In this document: in pieces, positions 50,203-63,121 of the stretch
Position numbering within the stretch: the stretch's first letter is position 1
How the letters are laid out: each line of letters opens with the position of its first letter
Source: Auanema rhodensis
Taxonomy: Eukaryota; Nematoda; Chromadorea; Rhabditida; Rhabditidae
Length of the DNA stretch: 64,000 nt
Direction: 5' to 3'
NCBI GenBank assembly: GCA_964057225.1
Contig: OZ059894.1
Span: 13,526,131-13,590,130 of the forward strand
Notes under the pieces: generated by a model
The model's database searches: none
What the model was told of the DNA's origin: nothing
What the model saw: the letters and a program-made list of their open reading frames with translations, nothing else
Translations under genes and position numbers: made by a program

Positions 50203-53080
50203 GATAGTTAAAATAAAAAAAAAACAAAGGCTACAATCATGACGTCAAAGAAAAAAAAGAATAAAATTATTTATTTAATATAATTCATAAATAGTATGTA
50301 TACACATACATATGTACTTATTATAATTATTTAATTAACTATATATATATATAATATTTTCTTAAATATATAATATATATATGTACATATACTGATATGT
50401 ATATAACTAATTGAATATTAAGATTATATATGATAGAATGATTTTGAGAATTCATTATCATTTGATTAGATGCTTGTAGATTATATCATGAAAATAAATA
50501 TCATTTTAAAAAAAGATATTCTTAATAAAAATTATGAAAAGATTAAACAAAACTGAAATATTCATATTCAAATATGGTAAAAATTGGAGAAAAACAAAAC
50601 AAAAAGAAATATATTTCTGTTAGTTTGTTGATGTGAAACTATGAAATCTTTTTTGATTTATTAGGTTAAGGAAATGTCGGAGATCAACACAATTTCCATA
50701 ACAATTAAGAGAAATTGTTGATATTTCTAAAGTCAATGATCATATTTTCTTATAAAATATGAAGATTGTTTCTTAAAAATTTTGAACGTGTTGTAGAAAA
50801 ATAAATAAGAAAATTAGCGTGAATTTCCTGAAAAAATGTCAAAAACGACAAAAAAGATTTGAGTGAAATGTATTTGTATATTTGAAAAATCAGAATACTG
50901 CTAAAATTTTGTAATAAAAATAAAAGAAAATATGCAGGATTGCCATCAAGAATTAAAGTGATTTTCAAATGAATTTAGAATTTGTAACTTTTACAAGAAA
51001 ACATAAGAAAAGGGGGAGGTGGGAGAGAAAAGAGTGAGAAAGCTACATATGGCATAAGAGGGCGACTGAAATGATTGTGACAACTACAATTTTATAAAAT
51101 CACGTTTTAATTATATATGTGTATAACAGCATAATATATAATTTATAAAAACAGTAAAAAATCTTTTATAAAATCTTTTAATTTTTTTTAAAAATTATAT
51201 ACAAATTAACAGTTCTAGTCGATAATTGCTTCACGTATATGAGTGAAAAGCAGAGAGAAACCAAAAAAAATTGAAAAGATTTTATGATTAGTTAAGAATC
51301 GGAAGCTTTTTCTGCTTCTGATTCTAATGAACAGCTTAACATGAAGACGTTTAGTTGCATTTTATTGAATAAAAACGAACTGCAAGATGAAAAAATAGAA
51401 AGAAAATAGAAATAATGAAGAAACAACTTTTAAAAAAATGATATTAAAGAAAAATTTAAATTGATATATAGTTATTCTAAATACATATAGTATATGAAAA
51501 TAATTATTTCATTTTTAATTTGAAAATCAATTTAAGAAACAAGTAAACAATGAAAAGTATGCTGTGATATTTCTCATATAGTATATTCTCAGAGGAAAGA
51601 ATATATGTATAGCTAGGCTGAATCTCGTTAATGGATTTTCTCACAAGTTCATTTTCAAATTCGATATTTCCTTACGGTCTCATAGTCTTCAAAAAGCTTT
51701 CAAATCCAAACTTATTAAGAATATATTATAACAAAAGTTTAATAGAAAAAAGAAATTATCTATCAAATGAAAAGAAAAAAAAAAGAAAAAAATTTTTTTA
51801 AACTTTGTTTTGTTCAAAAAATAAATAAGAAAATACATAAAAGACATACATATGTAGGTATACGATGATGTGTTAGAACACAGCAAAACGATAGCCAAAG
51901 AAGAAATGCATCAAAGCCGACAGCAGCTCTTCTCTGAGAGTAAACTCAAAGAATCGAATGAGCTATTTCCGTCTAAGACGTAATTCGGTTCTCTGATTAA
52001 TCATAGGAAATAAGATGAAAAATGAATTAATACATTCAGGATATCAGGTATTCTATACCAATGACATGAACAACTTCCAGTCTTTCAAACAAACATTTAG
52101 CTTATATTTAAGTTATATTTATGTTTCTTTTCTTTATTTTTATTATTATTTTAATAAATGTTCACAAGAAAAAAATATGAATTTACATATTTCACACCAA
52201 AAACTGCTTCATACGGAGTCAATATGTGGAAAAAGTAGGATCAAACTGACAACTTGGTAAATAACATGTAGCATTGGAGAAAAAAAGTCAAGATTTTTAA
52301 GAAGAGATTTGAACGTTTTTTTTTCATTTGCAGCATAAATAATCATATGTTTTAAGCTGTAATGATTTTGTTCAATCTTTAGTCAATTTTTCATAAAAAA
52401 TAAATGATTTGATGAGAAAAAAAAAAGATTACAATCAAATAGAAAAAAAAACGTTCTAATCTATAGTATACCATATGATAATAGTATAAAAGTATTATAT
52501 ACATTAAATACTTTATATATATATGTATATATGTATATATTACTATATAGTTATATAGATATATAGAAGATATATAGAAGATATATACATATGTATTTAT
52601 ATTAAAACTGAAGAAGAGCTTCCCGGATTATACAGCAATATTATACTTATTATATTTCTAAATTGAAAAAATGTATGATGTAAATAAAAATCATTATCTT
52701 TATGTTATTATATCTATATTATTATATCAATTATTTTTATAATTATTACTATATTCATAATATTATATTTTAAATTTTGAATAAATTGTTAGGTTGATGT
52801 AAAGAAAATTATACAGAAGATATTGAATTGAGATAGATCATATAAATGAAACACATAATTCAAAGTTCAAAAAAACTGTTAAGTCACAGTTTATTTTAGA
52901 AAAAAAAACATTTGTTGAACCCAAAAAAGGTCAGCTGCTGGACAAGCATATTATGAAAACGTGATGACGTCAGCATTATTCTTTAATCCAAAAGCTTTCA
53001 AAAATCCGTTTTTATCATGTTCAGAGATTTTAGATTGAATAAAGGCGCGAAATTCAAAATCAATTATGTTCTTGTTCTGT
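46349..53080. other. Long AT-rich intergenic region
   Basis: No gene recognised. It has CT (about 47150-47178) and TA tracts (50151-50199) and A-rich plus-strand sequence. One mixed-composition block at about 51900-51990 contains the short plus-strand frame MHQSRQQLFSESKLKESNEL, ending in a stop; no splice partners were found. Confidence 0.5.
50151..50199. repeat. (TA)n microsatellite
   Basis: Uninterrupted TA alternation of about 49 bases. Confidence 0.95.
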
Positions 53081-53089
53081 TAGTGACAT

Positions 53090-53650
53090 CTTGAACGGAA
53101 CCTTTTGAAGATAGGAAGAGGAAAGACCACCACGATTAAGTTATGCTGTCGATGTCATTCTGTGGTTTTCGTCGTCATCTGATGAACGATGTTGCCAACT
53201 AAAGAAATATTCCAAAAAAGAAACAGAAATATGACATATAGCACAATCAGTTGCATTAGAAAAGTTTCAAGTTTTATTGAATAAATTTATATCAAAAGTA
53301 TGATAGAGAATATCTTTGTTATAAATTTTTTTTTAATTTTGTGGTGAATTGGCATTGAATTCATGAAATATTTCAGTTTTAATAGTTTAATGAAGATGAG
53401 AAAGGAGCTAATTATCGAAGATGATGAAGATTAAGCTTAAAAGTGCTTATTATGGAAAATTATTAAATGAACTTGATGGCTTATTGACAAAAATTGCTCT
53501 GCAACATTGTAGCATTACGTCTTCATCTCATCTCTCAAGGGTGCTGTCATCAACCTTCCTCATCGCCATCATCATCATCATCATCATAATCAACTGCTTC
53601 AGCAGAAGCAGCATCGTTGACCTTATGGTTGTTGAAGCTAATAAGCTTAG
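53090..53650 (-). other. Possible unassigned minus-strand exons
   Basis: On the minus strand, about 53645-53554 reads SKLISFNNHKVNDAASAEAV then an aspartate run ending GDEE before a GTTGAT donor-like site. About 53200-53155, after a TTTCTTTAG acceptor, can be read as VGNIVHQMTTKTTE or, in another frame, WQHRSSDDDENHRMTSTA, each followed by a stop. This looks like the 3' end of a gene whose upstream exons I could not find. A plus-strand frame over the same DNA (53421-53720) contains a poly-isoleucine run and is probably the antisense shadow. Confidence 0.25.
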
Positions 53651-56325
53651 AGTGTTCATTTATTCATTTCATATGTTTTTTCTTCAAAATTTTCTCACAT
53701 CTATGTTAATAAGGCATTAACTAACTATGATTAAAACAACAATATCCGATATTCTGACTAATTTGTATTTTAATGTTTTTTAATTAAAAAATACTTTAAA
53801 AAATTAGAATATTAATTAGATATATTAAATTATAAATGATTGATTTATAAGAAAAAAATAAGAAAAATGAAATATTTACAATAAAAAAAGATAGAAATAT
53901 ACGATATACATGTATAGAATGATATCTTATGACAATCTAAATCATGTGTTTGGTATATGGATGTGTGTGAGTTTGAATGTGTGAGTTCAACTGTTTCAAT
54001 GGCAGTACTTTGATGAAAAATTAAAGGAAATGTGAGATGTGAATCTGGAGAATGATTTGAAAATTACAATTTTTGGATATACAATTGCACATTTGCGTAG
54101 GATATCTTGTGCAATTGATGACGTATAGCTAGAAGGATACTGGAACAATCCGTTAACTTTTCTAAAAAGTTTGAAAAGAAAGTTAAAGACAAAAATAAAA
54201 AGATATATGAAAGCATCTGGAATATGTAGTATACTGTGAAGAAAATGATTTTATGATTTCATAGACATCAAATAAAAATAAATTATATAGTGAACAACTA
54301 AATTTAATGTAATAAATTAAGTTTTTCTATTACAAATATTATAATAGTTTGAATTGGAATTATAATAAATATAAATTAATATGTTAAATATAAGTGTTGA
54401 ATGTATAAAGAAGATGGAATTTTTGAAGAAAAAATAATAATATTATATGTATATAGTAAGTAATAAATATAAAATATGCATGTATTTATTATAAAAAACA
54501 AATAAAATATATAAAAAATATTTTAAATCATAAAATTAACTATTTATTTATTAATTTTTCCTTATATTTAAAATGATTTAAACAATAAATTTTTATATTA
54601 AACTTACCAAGCAACTAAAAAATATTTTTTTTAAACAAAATCAAAAATTGTTGTATTCTAGAGTTCTACATTTGCATAACTGATTGTGAAAGCTTTAGAG
54701 AATCTAAGAGATTCAGATAGTTTGAAGAAGTTAAAGAAGAAGCAATAGAAGAAGAATGGATAAACGTTAGAGAAGCAGTTAGTTGAATATACAGAAAACT
54801 GAAGAGAAGCTTAACATTATCCATATACATATGTATATTCTTCTATCGCATTTTGAATAAGAATTGCTACTACTTGGGATAATTTGAATTATTAACTGTG
54901 AAAAGAATGATAAAAAGAAAAATCAAATCTTTTATGAAAGAATGATTAATAATGGGAAAAATGGTAAAACGCTTAAATATTTAAAATAAAAAATTTAAAA
55001 TAAAGAGATAAACATGAGAAAAATTATGGGAAAATGAGCATAAGGCATGATAAATAAATAATTTAATATATTCAAAGAAAATATGTAAATGTTGTTCATA
55101 AAAAAATTAGAACATGAATAAGATATTATTTGAAGATACAAAGATTGGGCTACTGCTGTGGTTGCTGCGGCTGCTGCTTGCTGCTTGATGTTATTTCTTA
55201 TTCACTCAAGTTTGCAAAAACTAGGAGCCTTTCTTCTACATGGCTTCTGTTATCCATGATATTTCATTACAAATTATGAATAACTTATACAGAAAAACGA
55301 AATCTTTTTTGAATTTAAGAATGTTAGATACAAACTTAAATGATTAAGTCTTTCATACATTGATAGATAGATGTTGAAAGCTCAGATTCAAGTTTGAACT
55401 TCAAACTCTCGGTGCTTAGATTCTGAATGGATGGATGTATGGATGAGAAAATAGATGAGACGACTCGATACAATTGTCGAAGAAGAACTTTGACTTCAAT
55501 TTAAGCATTGAAAGACAGGAATATAAATATGTATACATATAAGTCTCTTTATATACATATGTGCATATATGAAGAGACTGAATTTAGAGAGAAAGCGAGA
55601 GAAATATCGAAGTAATAGTTCAAATTAAATTTAATCAGAAAAGTTTAATATAAGCAAACTTAAAGCGCTACTTAAGTTTTTCTATTTATAACATATAAAC
55701 TAAACGAAATATTTATAACGATGATAATGTTCGTAGCTAGTTGTTATTACTTTTCTGAACTTTATGCAAAACCAAGGTTGTTGAGCTTTCAAATTGCTTT
55801 TCCTTATGTGATAACACAGTCCTGAAAATTCAAATCAAAGCAAATAAAGTGCTTTTTGACGAATTTCTAAACCTTCAAATCATAGTAATTTCATTTTATC
55901 CCTTCCTTCTCTCTTCCTTTAATTCGTGCGAGTTGAACACTTAAATTGAAGATAACATAATCATGTCATTCAGTCAACTTGTTTGTAATAAAAAAATGGA
56001 TCTGCCTTTTTATTGGAAAAGCTTTCTTTTCAAAGATATAACATTGATTTCAATATACTGAGAGTTTCTACAAATCAAGAAACATTTGCTGCATGTTAAT
56101 ATCCGGTCATAAGAAGGTATGAATATCATTGAACTGGAACGATTTAAGTTAAAGTTCACGAGCCAAAATGAAATCATTGAAACTTCATTTTAAACTTTAA
56201 ATTTCAATATAGACTAACTATTTTATAATATATATATATGTACATACTTATATCAAATATATTTTAATTATAAACTTTTATTCTTCTAAGTTTAATATGT
56301 ATATTAACTATATCTTAGATTTGCT
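53651..56325. other. AT-rich gap upstream of the LRRC9-like gene
   Basis: No confident exon. A GCTGCT-rich patch at about 55150-55190 reads as poly-alanine on the minus strand. The 3' end presumably carries the promoter of the LRRC9-like gene; an acceptor-like TATCTTAG ends at 56318, eight bases before its ATG. Confidence 0.45.
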
Positions 56326-59300
56326 ATGAGCCAATCATTCAGTTTAAAAACGCAATTAAAATCTTCGTTTGTTAATTATTTACAAAATCTTTGTCATGGC
56401 AACAGAATTGATATACAACTTCTCAAGGTATTTTCATTCTGTTATCAGCTTTCAAAAAAAATCTTAAGACACATGGCCATGAAAGAGAATCTTTGGAAAT
56501 GTTTTTTGGTGGTTTTCCTGTATTAGTCGGATTAAAGTATTTTTCAAATCTAAGCACCTTACGGCTTTTTGGACAACAAATATCTTGTTTGAAGCCGCTG
56601 GCTGAAATATGTGGATCGTTGATTGAACTTTGGATATGTGAAGGACAATTGAAAGTGAGTAAAAAGAAATTTATAAAGCAAATACATATATAGTTATAAA
56701 TAAGTTATTTATAGGCTTTGAGCGGTATAGGATGTTGCAAAAATTTGAAAAAATTGTATTTATATCAAAATCAAATTGAAAATGCAAATGAAATCTCAGA
56801 ATTGGAAAATTTGGAATTACTATATATACAACATAATCAATTAAATAATTTAAAAGTAAACTCTGATTTATATTATTTATAATATTAGTTTTTTTAGTTT
56901 TTGGAAAAGTTAACTAACTTGCATAACTTGAATTTAGGATCAAATGATATATCCGAAAAAGGTCAATTAATGAATTTACTTAATGAAGTTAAGTTTAACA
57001 TTTATAGAATTAGGAACGATAAACAATTGGCCAATCTCTCTTCGTTTCATCAATTTATCTGGAAATAGGTTTAATAGCTTTCAGGTTATTAAATAAGTTG
57101 AAGAAGAAAGTTGTTTCAAGTTGAAATATATTTCAGAATCTATTTCCATTATCTGCTTGTACATCAATATGTAATATATCATTTAATGGACCATATGATA
57201 ATCATTCAAATATAACATATAATAATGAAATATATGGATGGTTATCGTATCATTTTCGATTTTTAGAAACTTTAGATGAAGATGAAATACTAGATGCTTT
57301 CTTTATTACGTATGCTGTTAGCAAATTTACTTTCAAAGAAACGTTTAACAAGCAATCTTTACAGACAAAAGCTCATATACAAGTAGCTGTTACTTTAGCA
57401 AAAATAGCTAAAATTGAAGAAATCTTCTATAAAGATATCAATGTATGTTCATTTATTTTTTATTTTTGAAAAAAAAAACTTTATTATTTGAACTATAGAT
57501 GGCTGAAAAATTTGGTGTTAGGGCAGCAAATAAGTTGAGCAAAATATGTGAAGCATTAAATAAAGTTACACAAACTATTTCAATGAAAGATGGTTAGATT
57601 TATATGAAAATTAGAAAAAAAATTTGAGAAGACCAATTTCAGTAAAACGGGATGTCTTGAACCACGTATCTGATATGTTTCGTACAAGTTTGAGTATAAT
57701 CAAAAAGATAAAACGTATGATAATTAATTTATAAATTTAATTTCTTGTTTTACAGAAAATTACAAAAGAATTTTAAAATTTCAATTCCAAATTTATCGAT
57801 ATCGATTATCAATAAATGTTGAATCAGCACATTCAAATCTAATACATGAAGCAACAGATGAAGATATAGATTTGATCAAACATTTCTTGAATTTTCATTG
57901 TTCTGCTAAACAACAATATGAAGTATGAACAGTAGAAATAAACAATTGAATACTAAATTCATTTTTCAGATAATAGTTCGAGCATGTTTATTAAGAAAAA
58001 CATTAGTGAAAGGTGATAGCATGAAGTTTTCTTTATTAGAAAAGTAAAAAAACCATAACTTATGTATATATCCAGTTATATTTCTATATTTAGATCAACG
58101 GAAAATCGAATGTTTTCTGATCATGAAGCTTGCTATTTCTTCGATCATTTTCATAAAATTCCAAGAACAGAAGCAAGACTATTTCTAGATTTTGATATGA
58201 TATTCAAGGAAGCTGCTGAAAACGTGAGAATATGTCTCATCTTTGTTTCATTATTAAGAAGCATCTATTTTAGGAATCATGCTTTACATTTCCAATTGTC
58301 CAATCGAAACAACCAAGAAATTATAATAAGAATGATCCCACAACGATAAAACGTCTGAAAATAATTTAATGTGGAAAATGATGTAATTTGGTTTAGAAAC
58401 GGGATTAATAGATTGGCATGAATTGGAGCTTGTAGCTGTTGTTATGGTAGAAGTTGTGAAACAACGTGAACTTAACACAGATCATATTAAGTACATCTTC
58501 TTATTTATTCAAATTTTTCAGAATTAATATTTAGATCGAAAGAAAAATTTGATGAAGCATTAGATATTGAAATTAAAAAATTGAAGGATCTTCATATAAC
58601 TCTCGATTTAAAAGTTGAATTATGATGCTTCTTACATGTAATTGTATTTTCAATTTTCAGGAAGATACAAGTACAACAACTAAAAGTATTTCTAATCCAA
58701 AATATAATGATGATTCAACAGAAGTAAAAACAACGTAAAAAGGAATTTTATAAAGAAAATATTACTAATTATATGTATTTATAGTCAATTAATAACAGTT
58801 AAAGATATAGCAAATATTGAGACATTAAGAAATCGTTGGTCTGATTTCTGTAGAATCAATAGTCGATTAACATTAAGAAATCCTCTAGAAATAGCTTTAG
58901 CTTATAATATACCGGAAGTATCTTATACAGATTTTTATGTAAATAACAGTAAGATTTCTTCAATTTTTTAAAAAGCTTTAGATGAATATCACATCATTGG
59001 ATTTATCAAATCTTCGTTTGAATAAGTTGGCTGGCATAGAATTAATTCCAAATTTAATAAATTTGAGTTTGAAGGTAATAATTTGACAATATTTTGAAGA
59101 AATATTACATATTTTCTTTTAGAATAATCGTTTAATATCAGTTAAAAAGTTGAAAGAGTTAGACAAATTACTTTTTCTTGATATATCTTGCAATAAAATA
59201 GTGAAAACAGATCATTTGCCATCAAATATAAATCATTTAATATTATCAGAAAATCATATAACTTCATTACAATTTTGTAATAATTTAAAGGTATTAATAT

Positions 59301-61288
59301 ATATTTTTTTTAAATTTAATTAATAATATTATTATTATTTAGAATTTAATTATATTAGATATAAGTAGAAATGAAATTAAATCATTGAAAGGATTAGAAC
59401 AATGTTCAAATCTTCAGACTCTTATAGCTCATACAAATCAATTAAAAGATAAAGTTGATATTGAGAATATAAAGGTTAACTATATGTATTATTAAATATA
59501 ATTATTTTTATTTAGAATTGTTCAAAACTATCTTATATTGATTTATATAACAATAAATTAACATCATCTGATGGATATAGATCTAAAATGCTACTTCATT
59601 TTCCTCAACTTGCAGCTCTAGATCGGGAAATAGTAAAGAGAAACTTCAACAATTTATATTTTTAATTTTAATTTTATAGATTCCTGTTGAAGATCGTATT
59701 GTATCATTTAATAAAACAGGAAGAGGACTATCTATTGAAGTTATTCATAAAAAGTTTATATTTCTTTTAGAAAAATTTTAAATTAAAAAAATTTTCTTAT
59801 AGTTATCCAAATTTGGACAATATAACATCTATATCTCTTAGTGGAAATAATTTAGAAATATTTGTATTGGATGAATCATGTTTAAATAAGTAATTTTCGT
59901 TTATTTATTTTTTTCTTATTTTTTTTCAGAATCATGCATATAACTGAACTTGATTTATCAAATAATCAGTTTGAAAATGTTAAGAAACTTGGAGTTTTAC
60001 AACATTTAAAGAAATTAAATGTTTCACAGAATCACATACGCTTACTGTGGTCACAGTCAAAACCTGATGAACTGGATGATTTCATTGTTAGCTTTTTACA
60101 ATTTTTTTTTAAATAAACAGAAATTATAATACTTTAGCCATTTAAATCATTAGAACATCTCAATTTGTGTGGAAATGAGATAAGTAATGGTATAATGAGT
60201 CTTATTGGTTTGCAATATCTACAGAAATTAAAAACATTAAACTTAAATGATAATGTTTTAACAACGTATGTTACGTATTTTTTTAAAAAAATTTATTTTC
60301 TTAATTCAGATTAGATTCCATGCTATTTGATTTACCATGTTTGGAAAAATTGACCTTACAAAGAAACTTAATTCGTCTCATTAAGCGTAAATGCTTGAAC
60401 CAACTTGTTGAAATAGATTTAAGTTTTAATCGTTTAAAAGATTTAAATGGTTTAACAACTCCAAACTTGGAAGATCTTAATGTTTCCCAAAATTGGTTTG
60501 AATATCAAATGAATTTCAATATTTGTAAAATATTTTTAGTATAACTACTTGTGCTGCATTGAAACCAATAGCTGAAATGAATGGGCTAAAACGATTTGAT
60601 TGTACAGGGAATCCTGTTGCATCACATCGAGTTTATATAGAATTTATTAGATCAAAGGCTAGTTCATATAAAACGTTATCAAATACTAAAATATCAATAA
60701 TTGATGAATAATTCTTCTTTAATTGTTTTACAAAAATCAAAAATGTTTAATATTGACTATTAAAGATTTCAACAGTTAATAATGTTTTGATCAAACTAAA
60801 TTCAAAGATCAAAATGTTATATTTTGAAGAAAACTATATTTTTATTTTTCAAGATAGATAAATCATATATACTTCTAGGCTCCTCATATTGAAATATTAG
60901 ATACAAAGTCTATAGTTGATGTTCCAACACCAATTATCAAACGAAGAGCTTCTATGGTTCAATTAGAATTGGAAAAGTTTTTACGACTTTTTTTTTTGTT
61001 TAAAAAACTTTGTAACTTTCAGCAAAGAAAAAAGAGATCTAAGTAGTTCTCCAATTTCTTTCTCGGAGTGGGAAGAAACACTTGTAGTACCTGTTCCCCA
61101 GGTAACTAGAGATAATATGATAAATAAAAACAAATTTGTACAGAAATGTGATTTTTCAAAGCCAAAACCATCTCCAAATCTTCTTTTTGTAAATGGAATT
61201 AAGTGAGTTGTTCATTAAAGTTGAAGTTGTATGAAGAATATTTAATTACAGAATGACTAAACATAGGAAATCATATAGAACTGAATAA
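56326..61288 (+). CDS. LRRC9: LRRC9-like leucine-rich-repeat protein
   Basis: About 30 small exons from 56326 to 61288, nearly all separated by 41-60-base introns; first exons 56326-56427, 56469-56654, 56715-56855, 56898-56961. The N-terminus matches the LRRC9 entry block: SLEMFFGGFP, GLKYFSNLSTLRLFGQQI, then ELWICEGQLKALSGIGCCKN and LKKLYLYQNQIENANEI. A helical middle (about residues 230-560) is followed by a second LRR array (ITSLDLSNLRLNKLAG; LLFLDISCNKI; LNLNDNVL; LEKLTLQRNLIRLI) and a capping repeat ending FDCTGNPVASHR. Length is 1068 residues if it stops at 60711, or 1132 if CGA/GTTTAT at 60630 splices to 60879-60976, 61023-61101, 61144-61202 and 61252-61288; the second set is in phase throughout. 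LRRC9 of other animals is tied to motile cilia; its job in a nematode is unknown. Confidence 0.82.
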
Positions 61289-61318
61289 CCTTTGTTTTTA
61301 TTTGTAATTATTTTATTG

Positions 61319-61324
61319 AATAAA
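61319..61324 (+). terminator. Polyadenylation signal of the LRRC9-like gene
   Basis: AATAAA lies 31 bases after the stop at 61286-61288, which supports the longer 3' exon set as real transcript. Confidence 0.65.
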
Positions 61325-61390
61325 TTATATTTATATATCAACAATTAATACAAATATAATAAACATACTAAGAATAATAGTGAAAGCAAA

Positions 61391-61394
61391 AGAG

Positions 61395-61437
<43 letters not shown>

Positions 61438-61440
61438 AGA
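61391..61440. repeat. (GA)n microsatellite followed by a G run
   Basis: GA alternation passing into about ten G residues, read directly; open on the minus strand as a serine/leucine repeat with no gene meaning. Confidence 0.95.
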
Positions 61441-62058
61441 AGAGAGAAAGAGATAGATGATGATAAATATTTCGAAACAGGAAGTGTTTGGTACATTTTA
61501 AACAATTCACAATTCAAGAGATCAGCCTCAACCTTTGTAGACTTTTTCAACTATTTATTGAACTCGATTATTGTAGTCTCTTAGACTTTCAATTGTTTCA
61601 ATATTTTACCACAAAAGACCACCTCGTGGTTGCCCTACCAAACCTCCCACCCCACTCTCTATTTCTCTCGCAGCATAGCAGTGTTCATCTCTTCTAGTCT
61701 TATTGATTTTCTTGTCTGTGTTACATAGCTTTTGCATTTGAATTTTAGTTCTTCAAACTTCGAAAGTTTAATAAAGTTATTTATTATTTTATTATTAATA
61801 TATATATAAATATTTATTTATAATTTATGATTAATATGAATATGTTTTTATTTACAAACAAATGTTTGTTTCTACTGGTTTCTTTTTTCTTTTACAACTA
61901 GTTTGAATGCTTTTCATCATTAATAATTCTTTACTATTTGTTTTCTTTTTCGTATACATACAAATCTTTATCCTTAAATCATTATATGTTCTCATTTTTA
62001 ATTTCTTTTCATCACGTAGATATCTAATAAAATTCTCTTTATCACGTTCTACCGACCT

Positions 62059-62061
<3 letters not shown>

Positions 62062-62096
<35 letters not shown>
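62062..62096. repeat. (CT)n microsatellite
   Basis: Uninterrupted CT alternation of about 35 bases. Confidence 0.95.
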
Positions 62097-62099
<3 letters not shown>

Positions 62100-62476
62100 G
62101 CTCTGTAACTACTAACAATGCTGTAATCAATTTCTACTTCTTTAAATTGAAATCTTTTAGAATCTATATCTCCGTAATAGTAAGAAATACAATTTTAGAT
62201 CGTAAAACTTTAATCTTTTTCCCAAACAATTTTCAAATTTGCTAATTTCCGTTGACATTGCAAACTTACTCATCGTCTTATTTTCTTGTACTTTTCTTTT
62301 AATCTTTTTTTTAATTTTATACTTTTATCCCATCTATCCTAAGAATATTAAGTTTTTAGCTATCGCGTATATTGTTGAATTTATCGATTGTTCCCTATCT
62401 TTGCTTGTTTTGTCCTAGCTCGGTGTATGTCTCTTCATCTTACTCTCTCCCTCTCTCTTTCCCTCTCTCTTTCTTC

Positions 62477-62479
<3 letters not shown>

Positions 62480-62534
<55 letters not shown>

Positions 62535-62558
62535 CTCTCTCTCTTTCTCTCTCTCTCA
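62480..62558. repeat. (CT)n microsatellite, imperfect
   Basis: CT alternation of about 79 bases with a few CTTT interruptions. Confidence 0.95.
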
Positions 62559-63121
62559 TTTTCATCTGTCATTTTCTTCTTTTGTAATTCGAGAATCTTT
62601 TCTTTTTTTTCTCTTTCAAACTGTACTAGTCTGTACGATGCTGAAGCTTTTTTGTGGATATTGTTCATCTTGCTCACTTAAGATTTATAGATTTTCAAAG
62701 ATTTCCATCTTCTACTTTGAACTCTTCTATTTTCTTGAAGATAAGGAATATTACGAGGCACAATCAATCAAAGTTATTTCAAATTACAATGATTATTTGC
62801 CATCTCCACGATTTGTCATCCTTTCTCGCAATTTCGACGTAATTCTTATTCTTTTTTCTTCAATTTAATTGTAATGATATGGTGATTTCTTTAAGCTTTG
62901 GTTTCATCTATCTTTTAGATAAGAGTCCTCATAATTCGATTGATTTTATACACTTACTGTTCACTAAAGCTATTCTATTATTATTATTATTATTCTATGT
63001 TTTCATTTTTTATTTACTAACATATCATCGTAATGTCTAAGTTATGTTCAATTTTCTTCATTATACCAATTTTTGATTAAACTCTAAGAATTTATGATTT
63101 ATCTTATTATAATTATAGGTT

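Larger units (their letters stand above)
61441..63121. other. Intergenic, T/C-rich, between LRRC9-like gene and GCLM
   Basis: No supported exon. Two CT tracts (62062-62096 and about 62480-62558) give overlapping open frames on both strands. The stretch ends in TATAATTATAG directly upstream of the GCLM start. Confidence 0.55.

Noticed and set aside
53421-53720. 99-codon plus-strand frame with a poly-isoleucine run
   Set aside because: The isoleucine run is the antisense of an ATGATG triplet repeat that reads as poly-aspartate in a more protein-like minus-strand frame.
62372-62681. Overlapping plus- and minus-strand frames of 71-97 codons
   Set aside because: They are translations of a CT microsatellite (S/L repeats, or R/E repeats on the other strand).
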